Positions 16,401 to 23,191 of a stretch of DNA of 24,237 nucleotides are shown piece by piece. The position numbers and the translations under genes are program-made. Position 1 is the stretch's first letter; each line of letters begins with the position of its first letter. Source of the DNA: Isotricha intestinalis (taxonomy: Eukaryota; Ciliophora; Litostomatea; Vestibuliferida; Isotrichidae); the NCBI GenBank assembly GCA_023807065.1, contig JAJJLU010003924.1, positions 1 through 24,237 of the forward strand. The letters run 5' to 3'. The notes below the pieces were generated by a model. That model did no database searches, had not been told where the DNA came from, and saw only the letters and a program-made list of their open reading frames with translations.

Positions 16401-16704
16401 TTAAATCTTTTACACGATCGGCATAAACTTCTTCAGTAGCGGTCAAAACGAAAGAATCGTGCAATAATATTTGATATGCTTTATGTAAATTTTCTTCCAT
16501 TTTTTGTTTTAAAGATGCGGCCGCTTTTGTTGTAAATGTAAGGGCAATAACCCTTGAGAGTTTTACCTTTTTTACAAATACCAGGAAAAGCATTTTCCGC
16601 ACAAGCAAAGTGGTTTTGCCTGTACCGGCGCCGGCCTCTACAATAATGTTTTGGCTGTTATTTTCTACCGCGCATACTCTATCTTTTAGATCTTGAAGGG
16701 ACAT
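13456..16704 (-). CDS. addA: AddA-type UvrD-family helicase-nuclease
   Basis: A 1082-residue subunit of the helicase-nuclease that resects double-strand breaks for RecA. SF1 helicase motifs in order: Walker A GAGTGKTT (25-32), GDPKQSIYRFRGAD, DEFQDTD (Walker B, about 385-391), NFRSASEI, VHKAKGLEFPVV and LLYVAMTRAKE. The C-terminal RecB-type nuclease has GNLCHKIL, then GIIDALF and IIDFKSD (about 1025-1031), with QIAFYKNAV, so both the catalytic Asp/Lys and the QxxxY are intact. GAGGAAA precedes the ATG at 16704, which lies inside the addB 3' end (26-nt overlap). That supports stoichiometric production. Confidence 0.93.
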   Translation of the reverse strand: MSLQDLKDRVCAVENNSQNIIVEAGAGTGKTTLLVRKMLFLVFVKKVKLSRVIALTFTTKAAASLKQKMEENLHKAYQILLHDSFVLTATEEVYADRVKDLKPEDKRNLDNFRNLFLKSNLNLEGLFALLKTALEELPLCQIGTIHSFCNFLLKKYAVEANLNTNMQIDEAGIINIIFDKYWALFLEEELNLNSAQKDIWLTILKEVNLADLYSLARNLCRPGFDDYAPQNNYKILKEQAQKYLKQAELLIEGYQETKGNMIPLLKICCESLKQTIAFYGGELDDCAEPVFPTFPNSLVGNWEQNDFDLAREIVTFAENNTPHKQKILALSYKILKPFSVKVQREMLNQNYLTFDEIIYKTHHLLLTNKAARQEIKLTYDNIFIDEFQDTDPIQGEIMLFLAEKLDSFAAKWQDLILEQGKLFIVGDPKQSIYRFRGADISAYQAFCNLLMKQGAQTCVLRNNFRSASEIIDYVNTFGKEQIKFKPNCQAEYNEIYPSKQFNNARVELHLYKPSDDINKANSRIAHAGCIAKWIADNVKKVVKSDGSILDYKDIALLLPTTTEVNIFLDALKENNIPYNVEEDKNFYSSQEILDLINILKVLKDPQDKISLLGVLRSPVCLAKDEVSVNLSKENKLCIFADVQDEKVRSTYQKLRVLRDKLSTLNPLELINEILDIFNFTACQVLASSNEQVLANIAKFKQVVTRLFENGSYTLEQLLDNFETYQKEINEESSAILAEENFNVVKILTVHKAKGLEFPVVILTDLSKQFSHGDNRRNGNSNVFYSRSLNLKGITLGGIKDGIVPLIEKEKQAQELEEKRRLLYVAMTRAKETLIIVDSLKVQDKTFVKFLSDSICWPSEDKMQNNISTAKVFYYDYALPELSSNKQNAEEDKNFSFNYTAWAQNYKERNEEFKKYLKDNDLPQTDTDILFPSSDVEYAIKVGNLCHKILQNIFNKTTMNFDFEEDKTAITEAQEIINNFCQTSAYKELENMEFLASEFPITTIENGLVKNGIIDALFKTKEGNILIIDFKSDKINRVNAKTVEPQYLKQIAFYKNAVKSIFKEKIESALVYLRPAEIYKVEE

Positions 16705-19700
16705 AATGAAATTTCCTCAATTCTTTAAAATAATCGCTTTTCTTGGCACGTTTTGCCGTCGGTAAATGATTTTTACGGCAAATATCTTTAAAATCACAAA
16801 AACTGCAATGGTCTTCACCTTCCGGATATATCGGGAAGATGCCTTTATCAGCCAAATCTTTAAGCAAAGCAAGCAAAGCCGTAAATTTACTTTTCATCAT
16901 ATTATATTGATCTATGGTTAACGCTTTAAACGGGTTTTTGACTTCATGTTCTATAAACGCAAGTTCCGCAGAAGAACAAATATTATCACCTTTATTTAAA
17001 ACTTCCAAATATATCGGCGGTTGCAAACTGCTTTTAACAAAAATTAACCTTTCCATACTTGCGCTGTTATATTTGCTTTTATAATCAATAACAATACTTT
17101 CTTTGCCGTCTTGGGATTTATCAATTCTGTCTGCTATCGCTTGCAAAGTAAGGTTTGTATTATTGACGGTCAAAGTGCTTTTTACAGGATACTCGAAATT
17201 ATTTGGAACGAAACCTCTTCTTTGAATATTTTCCAAATCTTTTTTAATAAAGTTAAGTAAATTTTCTTTGATTTTCCCTTTTATAACTTCCCAAAGCAAC
17301 GGATATAAACCGTATTTTTCAACAGAAGATTTTGAAAATCTATTATCAAAAAAATCATTAAATAAATTTTCCGCTTCCGGCCAAGTAATAGTTAAAAAAT
17401 TTCTTTTACTTTTAATTAAACTGTAAAAATCTTTTAAAATATCATGGTATAAAGAACCCTTTTTATCGGAAGCAATTTCAGAACGGGAGAAAATATCTTT
17501 TTCCCTCCCTGCAATACGGGAAAATAAATATTTTGCCGGGCATGCAAATAAAGTCCCTAAAGCAGTAGGGGAAAAGTATGAAGGGTAAATTTTACCGGCA
17601 CTTTCGTTAATTAGGCCGTCAAAATCAGTTAAAGAATTTTGTGATGCCAATGCCCTTAAATCAAAATAAAGTTTTTCAAATAAATCTTTTTCTTGCTCGG
17701 TACTCAGTAAATTACCAAGAACTTCTTTAGAACTCGGTTTAATTAAAGCAATTAAAGATGCGGCTTCTTCTTTTGTAAGTAATTCCTGGTTAATATCATT
17801 TTTTAAACGCTCAAGCGGACGGCGGCTGAAACTTTTTAAATCATCCTCAGTTTTACCGAGCACATTTAAAAGCATAGTTATAAAAACAGATTTAACTAAA
17901 GTTTTACCTTCCAAATCACTCGTTTTATAAGTTAAAACAGCCTTTTGTTGGGCGGCGGAAAGTGCAAGATAAAACAAAAAGTTTTCCTCAAAATATCTGT
18001 TTTGCGTGGTATGTATAAGGTAGCCGATATTTTGCAAAGCACGCCGCAAAGGTTTGCGTAAACTTTGGCGGTAAACTTCTTTTAATGCAGGGTCTTGCTT
18101 TGGAACTAAAGGCAAAACACCCTCGTTTAAGCCCAAAATAATAACTGCCTTAAAGTCTTGCAAGCGCAAAGTCATGATATCTGCAGTTTCAACCGCATTT
18201 GGTGCGGAACTCACTTTATTAAATGTTGCCTCTTTTAATAAAGAGAAAAATTCCTCCAAAAACTCCCCGTTTTTTGCATCAATACCCGTTTTGGAATAAG
18301 TGGAAATCACTTCTAAAATATCTGTAATTTTTGCAAGCATTTCCGCTTGCTTAGTTTGTACATCCGCGGAAGTATATTTTAAAAGAAAATCTTTTGCTTT
18401 TTTGGCAAGATTTGCAAAAGATCCGGGTTGTTTTAAAGCGGTAAGATATGCCTTTATTTCTTTTAAAGTATCAATAAATATTTGTTTTTGATTGGGTGTT
18501 TCTGTTTCAAGCATTTCCTCAAATTGCGTGATGGAACACTCCACACCGCTTTGTTGCACCATATCTGCCCACTCATTTTGTTTAAAAGCAAAAAACGGGG
18601 AATTTATTACGGCCAGAACTTCTTCCCGTGCAAAATTTGTGCTTTCCAAATTAAATAAATTATAAACAAAAGCGGCAAAAGGTTTTTGCAAAAGCGGGAA
18701 GGAAAAATTGTAATTTAGCGGTATTTCATTTTGTTTAAATACTTCCAAAATTTTCGTATTAAAACCGCCCTCACCGCGGAAAGTAAGCGCAATATCTTTA
18801 TAAGCCAAACCGGATTTATGTAATTTTAATATTTCTTTTGCCGCTGCCTGAACTTCGCCTTCACCGGAAACTTTTATTATTTCTATATTTGCATCATAAG
18901 TGCGTTTTTGGTCCGGCGTAAAAATATTTTCCGCCGCAGTTTTTATTAAATTATTTTCACTTTCCAAATTGGTATGTTGTTTGCAAAGCGGTAAAAATAA
19001 TGTATTAAAAACAGGTTCAACAAAAGTATAAGCAGATTGCTTTTCATAAGGCAAATAAACTTGTGTAATGTCCGCGTAACTATTAATTACGGCTTTTATC
19101 AGTTCAAAATGCAAGGAAGTTAAATCATAAAACCCGTAAAAAATTATGCTTTTAAAAGAATTTAAAAAAGTGTTATTTAGCGCATTTTTACGAGCAGAAA
19201 CAAAAAAATCTTTATAAGTACTTTTGCCCAGCTCTTTTTGAATCTCCAAAAATTTTGAATAAAGCGGAATAAATGTGTTTAGATAATTTTTCTGTTCTTC
19301 TAAAATTAAATCTTCGTCTTCCTTAATTAAAGCAAGGGCCTCAGGGGTGACTTCGGCATTAATTAAATCGCGGAAGGAATTTTTAAAACAAATTGCCAAC
19401 CCCCTGTTAGCATTAAAACCGCTTTCTTTTAAAAGATTTTTTATTTTAAAATCAATTAAAGGCGTATCTTCCGCAAGCGGTGGCGGCGGGGTTTGGGCGG
19501 TGCGGTTAATCTCCCCTGCCAAAGCGCCCAAAGGCATAAAATTTACACCGGCCAAGCAAGATAAGTTTTGGCATAATTCCGCCTTTAAACGTGCCTCTAA
19601 ATGTTTGGATGGGATGACGACAAGCACCCTCTCAAGCGGGTTTTGTTTTAACTGCTTGATAGTTTCCAAAAATTGCTTTTTTAGGGCTAAAGGCGAACCG

Positions 19701-19714
19701 GTAAATAAATGCAT
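16679..19714 (-). CDS. addB: AddB-type nuclease subunit with iron-sulfur cysteines
   Basis: A 1011-residue partner of AddA. The N-terminus has TGSPLALKKQF where active AddB proteins have a Walker A, so its ATPase site looks degenerate. Later regions show the inactive-helicase fold, including ADIMTLRLQDFKAVIILGLNEGVLPL. The C-terminal PD-(D/E)XK nuclease has SPTALGTLFACPAKY (about 715-730), GSLYHDILKDF, ADRIDK and IVIDYKSKYN (about 875). A final HCSFCDFKDIC supplies three of the four cysteines for the [4Fe-4S] staple (C in FACPAKY is the first). It is the first gene of a five-gene operon. Its ATG follows TATAAT by 6 nt with no Shine-Dalgarno. Confidence 0.88.
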   Translation of the reverse strand: MHLFTGSPLALKKQFLETIKQLKQNPLERVLVVIPSKHLEARLKAELCQNLSCLAGVNFMPLGALAGEINRTAQTPPPPLAEDTPLIDFKIKNLLKESGFNANRGLAICFKNSFRDLINAEVTPEALALIKEDEDLILEEQKNYLNTFIPLYSKFLEIQKELGKSTYKDFFVSARKNALNNTFLNSFKSIIFYGFYDLTSLHFELIKAVINSYADITQVYLPYEKQSAYTFVEPVFNTLFLPLCKQHTNLESENNLIKTAAENIFTPDQKRTYDANIEIIKVSGEGEVQAAAKEILKLHKSGLAYKDIALTFRGEGGFNTKILEVFKQNEIPLNYNFSFPLLQKPFAAFVYNLFNLESTNFAREEVLAVINSPFFAFKQNEWADMVQQSGVECSITQFEEMLETETPNQKQIFIDTLKEIKAYLTALKQPGSFANLAKKAKDFLLKYTSADVQTKQAEMLAKITDILEVISTYSKTGIDAKNGEFLEEFFSLLKEATFNKVSSAPNAVETADIMTLRLQDFKAVIILGLNEGVLPLVPKQDPALKEVYRQSLRKPLRRALQNIGYLIHTTQNRYFEENFLFYLALSAAQQKAVLTYKTSDLEGKTLVKSVFITMLLNVLGKTEDDLKSFSRRPLERLKNDINQELLTKEEAASLIALIKPSSKEVLGNLLSTEQEKDLFEKLYFDLRALASQNSLTDFDGLINESAGKIYPSYFSPTALGTLFACPAKYLFSRIAGREKDIFSRSEIASDKKGSLYHDILKDFYSLIKSKRNFLTITWPEAENLFNDFFDNRFSKSSVEKYGLYPLLWEVIKGKIKENLLNFIKKDLENIQRRGFVPNNFEYPVKSTLTVNNTNLTLQAIADRIDKSQDGKESIVIDYKSKYNSASMERLIFVKSSLQPPIYLEVLNKGDNICSSAELAFIEHEVKNPFKALTIDQYNMMKSKFTALLALLKDLADKGIFPIYPEGEDHCSFCDFKDICRKNHLPTAKRAKKSDYFKELRKFHYVPSRSKR

Positions 19715-19720
19715 TGATAA

Positions 19721-19735
19721 ATTATATAATATATT
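19721..19735. promoter_or_regulatory. Shared divergent promoter for addB and uppP
   Basis: The 28-nt gap between the two start codons contains the palindrome ATTATATAAT (19721-19730). Read on minus, TATAAT (19721-19726) is 6 nt before the addB ATG. Read on plus, TATAAT (19725-19730) is 12 nt and TATATT (19730-19735) 7 nt before the uppP ATG. Clear -35 elements are not seen on either side. Confidence 0.6.
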
Positions 19736-19742
19736 AAGTACT

Positions 19743-20522
19743 ATGACATATACAACCGCTTTTTTACTCGGCTTAATACAAGCGCTTGGCGAATTTTTGC
19801 CGATTTCAAGTTCGGCACACCTTGCCTTGTGGCCTTTCTTTTCCGGGCAAGTTTACCAGGGGTTGACCTTTGATGTCCTTTTGCATTTGGCAACTTTGAT
19901 TGCGGTTGTTTCCTATTTTTATAAAGACTTGATTGTTTTAGTTAAACAGGGTTTAACCTCCCCTAAGAGCGCGGACGGGCGCCTGTTTTGGTTTATCGGC
20001 CTTGCTACAATTCCGGCGGCACTTACCGGTTATTTTTTGGAAGATGTGGCGGAAAATACTTTTAGAAACCCGCTTTTAATTGCCTCAACTTTATCAATTT
20101 TTGCTTTGGTCCTTTGGTATGCGGACCATTATAATAAAACACATCAAAAAGACCAAAACCCTACTTGGCTTATAATGTTGTTAATCGGTTGCGCGCAAGC
20201 GTTGGCGATAATTCCTGGTGTTTCGCGTTCAGGCATAACGATAAGTGCGGCATTATTTTTAGGTTTAACGAGGGTGGCAAGTGCGCGTATTTCCTTTTTA
20301 CTTTCTATTCCTGTAATTGCAGGCGCGGCGGTTTTGAAACTCAAAGACTTAACTTTAAATGACATTACCGGCCCCGTAATTTTAGGTTTTATGACGGCTT
20401 TAATCGTCGGTTGGCTGACTATTAAATTTTTAATGCGCTTCCTTACAAACCACAACTTTAATGTATTTGTTATATACCGCATAGCCCTTGCCTTACTCAT
20501 TTTTGCACTTTGTATTTTTTAA
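19743..20522 (+). CDS. uppP: Undecaprenyl-diphosphate phosphatase
   Basis: Inner-membrane BacA-family enzyme that dephosphorylates undecaprenyl diphosphate to recycle the lipid carrier for peptidoglycan and other envelope polymers. The 259 residues are strongly hydrophobic with the two family signatures: QALGEFLPISSSAHL (Q13, E17, H26) and PGVSRSGIT (158-166, with R162). The ATG at 19743 is chosen because it begins the family N-terminus and sits 7-12 nt from the divergent -10 elements. An upstream extension of the open frame to 19347 is antisense to addB. The secreted hydrolase gene begins 17 nt after the stop. Confidence 0.95.
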   Translation: MTYTTAFLLGLIQALGEFLPISSSAHLALWPFFSGQVYQGLTFDVLLHLATLIAVVSYFYKDLIVLVKQGLTSPKSADGRLFWFIGLATIPAALTGYFLEDVAENTFRNPLLIASTLSIFALVLWYADHYNKTHQKDQNPTWLIMLLIGCAQALAIIPGVSRSGITISAALFLGLTRVASARISFLLSIPVIAGAAVLKLKDLTLNDITGPVILGFMTALIVGWLTIKFLMRFLTNHNFNVFVIYRIALALLIFALCIF

Positions 20523-20539
20523 ATCTTTAAGGAGTTTTC

Positions 20540-21914
20540 ATGAAGAAATTTTTATTTTTTCTTGCCTTTTGTATATTTTTATTACCGCTTTTGTACGCTA
20601 AAGGGGCAGAGGGTGAAATATTAACTTTCCCTGCAAATTCAAAAGCTGGCTTTGAGTGGGGGTATGCCATTTACCTTCCAAAAGATTTAGATACTTCCGA
20701 GAAACTTCCTATTCTTTTTACTATGAACAATAGCGGCGCAGTAAATACTGTAGAAGAAATGGAACAAAGAACAATGGACGAAATTGAAAATAACCGCATT
20801 GTTTATGAAATTCCGGATACCTTAAATGTCCCTATGCTAATGCCTTTTGTTTTACGGAAAAAAGGAAGTAATTTAGACCCACACAACTTTAATCGCGTAG
20901 CATTTTTATCGCAAGATCCGAAATATAAACGTTTGGACTTGCAAGTATTGGCAATGATAAAGGATGCCAGAAAGCAACTTAAAAAACGCGGTATCAAAAC
21001 ACATAAGAAAATACTTGTTGCAGGATATTCTGCTGCAGGAGCTTTTGGTGAAAGTTTTACTTTTTTGCACCCTGATAAAGTGTTTAGCAGCCACTATAGG
21101 CGGAAATCATTACCCGATTTTGCCCTTAAAAGAAAAAGACGGTATTGCCTTGTTATTTCCTACCGGAGCTTATGATGTAAAAAAGGTAACAGGTAAAGAT
21201 TTTAATAAAAAGAAATGGCTAAAAGTCCCCATCTTAGACACCAATGGTGCAGTTGATTATAATGACCCTTTGCCTCATGATGATGTTATGCTCCCTGAAG
21301 AACGCACAATGACACTTGACTTGTATGGATACGGAACAACCGCTGTGGAACGTTGGGAAGCTGCCCGTAAAATATTAAAAGAAATTGCACCGAATATGCA
21401 AACCCATACTTATCCGAATTTGGAACACAGAGATGTTAGGGAAGATACGATTACTTTCTTAAAAGCCCATAAAAACGGTGGTCCTTTAAAACCCATTAAA
21501 TTAACCGATACTTCTGACCGTATACCGCCTGTGCCTGTTTATGTTTCTGCTTTATATTGGGGGCAAAAAGCACCTATTAAAACCGGACGTGAATATTTGG
21601 AAGATAATGATTTAATTCTAAAGACCTCCACCAGACCACCTTTTTGGGTAAAAGATAATTATATTTTAGATGTTATTTATAAGAAAGATGTAATTATTAA
21701 AGACAAAGAGATAATAGGTGTCTTTAATGATAAGGAGCGGGGGCAATTTTTCCTACAAGCACATTTTTCTGACGAAGAAGTAAAATTATTAAAGTCAAAG
21801 AAAAATGCACATTTCGGTGTAAAGGTAAAACTTGCACCTTACTTGATAGATCCCCGTTGGAAAGTTCCTATACTCATTGTTATACCGGAAAATTTAACAT
21901 TTACAGTTAAATAG
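20540..21914 (+). pseudogene. Secreted alpha/beta-hydrolase-like protein, frameshifted
   Basis: Two overlapping frames encode one protein. The first (20540-21175) starts after AAGGAG with a signal peptide (about residues 1-20) and contains the nucleophile elbow GYSAAG with S164. The reading then jumps by one base at the TTT run 21083-21085: family-like sequence continues in the second frame (to 21914) as LAATIGGNHYPILPLKEK. One extra T explains the break. The second part includes NLEHRDV, a candidate catalytic histidine, and a beta-rich C-terminal domain (about the last 140 residues) I do not recognise. Intact length would be about 457 residues. It could be a recent pseudogene, a phase-variable tract (only three T's, so unlikely) or a sequencing error. 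The substrate is unknown; it would act in the periplasm or outside. The gene follows uppP closely. Confidence 0.75.
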
Positions 21915-21925
21915 AGAAACTGATT

Positions 21926-21954
21926 TTGCACTCTGTTTTGTAAAATGATAAAAT
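21926..21954 (+). promoter_or_regulatory. Promoter of the OmpA-like lipoprotein gene
   Basis: TTGCAC (21926-21931), 17 nt, TAAAAT (21949-21954) with a TG one base upstream of the -10. The predicted start near 21961 leaves about 22 nt with AAAGGAG before the ATG at 21983. Confidence 0.7.
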
Positions 21955-21982
21955 AAAAGTACCTTAAATAAAGGAGAGGACA

Positions 21983-22627
21983 ATGAAAAAAAGTATTTTG
22001 TTTATTTGCGCCATTGCTTTAATCTCTGCCTGCACAACCCCGGGCAAAAGAACCGCAATCGGTGCAGCAGCCGGGACCGCAATCGGTGCCGGTGTCGGTG
22101 CTTTAGCTGCTAAAGCAACCGGCGGTAGCGCCAAAAAAGGCGCTTTAATCGGTGCAGGTGCCGGTCTAGTAGGTGGCGGTGTTATCGGTAACTATTACGA
22201 CAAGCAAGCCAAAGAACTTGCCGCCATCGCAGATGTCAAAAAAGATGAAAACGGCATCACAGTTACTTTGAAAAATGATATTTTGTTTGAAACAGGCAGT
22301 GCAGTTTTATCTGATGCCGCAAAACAAAATTTAATCAACTTAAACCGCGTACTTAAGAAATATCCTGAAAATATTATCGTGGTAAAAGGTTATACCGATT
22401 CTACCGGTACAGCTGCTTACAATCAAACTCTTTCCGAACAAAGAGCGAAAGCAGTTTATGATTTCATCTTAGAAAACGGTTTAAAAACAAGTTCATTATC
22501 TTACAAAGGTTTTGGTATGAATAACCCTGTTGCCGATAACGGTACAGCAGAAGGCCGCGCCAAAAACCGCCGTGTAGAACTTGATATTACCGCTAACAAA
22601 AAATTAGTGGAACAAAACAGACAATAA
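21983..22627 (+). CDS. OmpA-family peptidoglycan-binding lipoprotein (YiaD-like)
   Basis: A 214-residue outer-membrane lipoprotein. The leader MKKSILFICAIALISAC ends in a lipobox with acylated C17. Residues about 24-68 form a glycine zipper (IGAAAGTAIGAGVGAL and GALIGAGAGLVGGGVIG), likely a membrane-associated hairpin. The OmpA C-terminal domain spans about 85-205: NDILFETGSAVL, KGYTDSTG, LSEQRAKAVYDFI and EGRAKNRRVEL, including the Asp/Arg residues that bind diaminopimelate of peptidoglycan. AAAGGAG precedes the ATG. The gene has its own promoter and a strong terminator. Its presence indicates a diderm envelope. Confidence 0.93.
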   Translation: MKKSILFICAIALISACTTPGKRTAIGAAAGTAIGAGVGALAAKATGGSAKKGALIGAGAGLVGGGVIGNYYDKQAKELAAIADVKKDENGITVTLKNDILFETGSAVLSDAAKQNLINLNRVLKKYPENIIVVKGYTDSTGTAAYNQTLSEQRAKAVYDFILENGLKTSSLSYKGFGMNNPVADNGTAEGRAKNRRVELDITANKKLVEQNRQ

Positions 22628-22652
22628 TTAACGATTAAGTTAATTTCTTAAG

Positions 22653-22684
22653 CCCGCAAAGTTTTTGCTTTGCGGGTTTTATTA
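22653..22684 (+). terminator. Rho-independent terminator of the OmpA-like gene
   Basis: 9-bp perfect stem CCCGCAAAG / CTTTGCGGG (22653-22661 and 22668-22676), a 6-nt loop and TTTTATTAT. Confidence 0.93.
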
Positions 22685-22732
22685 TGCCATTTTATTTAAT
22701 AACACTTGCAAAGATTCCAATAATACAAAAAA

Positions 22733-22746
22733 TTTGATAAAATATA
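22733..22746 (+). promoter_or_regulatory. Extended -10 promoter of tRNA-Arg
   Basis: TTTGATAAAATATA, identical to the tRNA-Gly promoter core. The -10 TAAAAT is at 22738-22743, with a weak TTCCAA 17 nt upstream. The predicted leader of about 40 nt contains a small hairpin TAGCC/GGCTA (22752-22766). Confidence 0.55.
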
Positions 22747-22790
22747 TATGTTAGCCGTTTTGGCTATGCGATTTTGAATATTAAAATTTC

Positions 22791-22862
22791 GCGCCTATAG
22801 CTCAATGGATAGAGCACCAGCCTGCGGAGCTGGGGATACAAGTTCGATTCCTGTTAGGCGCA
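22791..22862 (+). tRNA. tRNA-Arg (anticodon GCG)
   Basis: 72-nt cloverleaf: acceptor GCGCCTA/TAGGCGC with A73, D stem GCTC/GAGC, anticodon stem CCAGC/GCTGG with loop CTGCGGA, giving anticodon GCG (reads CGC and CGU). The T arm is ACAAG-TTCGATT-CCTGT, in which the second pair from the loop is an A-C mismatch. CCA is not encoded. Most bacteria use an A34 (inosine) tRNA-Arg(ACG) for these codons. Confidence 0.9.
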
Positions 22863-22872
22863 GTTTTCGGCG

Positions 22873-22906
22873 AAAGGCCGTTCTCAGACGAGGATGGCCT
22901 TTTTCT
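22873..22906 (+). terminator. Terminator after tRNA-Arg
   Basis: AAAGGCC (22873-22879) pairs with GGCCTTT (22896-22902). An inner CTC/GAG extends the stem, and TTCTT follows. It lies 11 nt after the tRNA. Confidence 0.7.
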
Positions 22907-22936
22907 TATACTTTCTCGACGACATTTTTGGCCTAT

Positions 22937-22982
22937 AAAAGACGTTAAAAGACAACAAAGACATTAAAAGACTATAAAAGAC
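22937..22982 (+). repeat. Five helically phased AAAAGAC direct repeats
   Basis: AAAAGAC occurs at 22937, 22947, 22966 and 22976, and as CAAAGAC at 22956. The period is 9-10 bp, so all copies face the same side of the helix. The array lies between tRNA-Arg and the DUF3800 gene. It could be a cooperative protein-binding array, for example arm-type sites of a tyrosine recombinase at a tRNA attachment locus, but no integrase is visible in the window. Confidence 0.6.
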
Positions 22983-22992
22983 AATGGCAGAG

Positions 22993-23063
22993 TTTGGACA
23001 CTATAACCTCTAGAACAACTGCGCTTTCTATAAATCGAACTAGCCCAAATTATAGTGTCCAAA
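22993..23063. repeat. 14-bp perfect inverted repeat with a 43-bp core
   Basis: TTTGGACACTATAA (22993-23006) and its reverse complement (23050-23063). A third TGGACA occurs at 23075-23080. The arrangement resembles the ends of a tiny transposon or MITE relic or an operator. I see no flanking target duplication and no coding capacity. The rest of the gap 22863-23191, apart from the terminators and repeats listed, shows no gene. Confidence 0.55.
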
Positions 23064-23090
23064 ACTTATACTTGTGGACAGAGTAAATAA

Positions 23091-23120
23091 CAAAAAAACC
23101 ACTCATTTAATTAGGTGGTT
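23091..23120 (-). terminator. Terminator for the DUF3800 operon
   Basis: Minus strand: AACCAC (pairing to 23097-23102 and 23115-23120), a 12-nt loop, GTGGTT and a T7 run. It lies about 70 nt after the stop at 23192. Confidence 0.7.
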
Positions 23121-23191
23121 AGCTGTGAATTTGTTTTTCGTTTTTGAGTTTTATATGTTTTTATCAAATATTATTATCAAAAATGGGAAAT

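Noticed and set aside
19347..20522. 391-residue uppP product starting at 19347
   Set aside because: The first 132 codons are antisense to addB and do not resemble the family; the true N-terminus begins at 19743.
22937..22982. CRISPR-like array
   Set aside because: Units are only 7 bp with 2-3 bp between them; there are no spacers and no cas genes.
22993..23063. Inverted repeat as a terminator
   Set aside because: The loop is 43 nt and no T-run follows on either strand at the expected place; a better terminator lies at 23091-23120.
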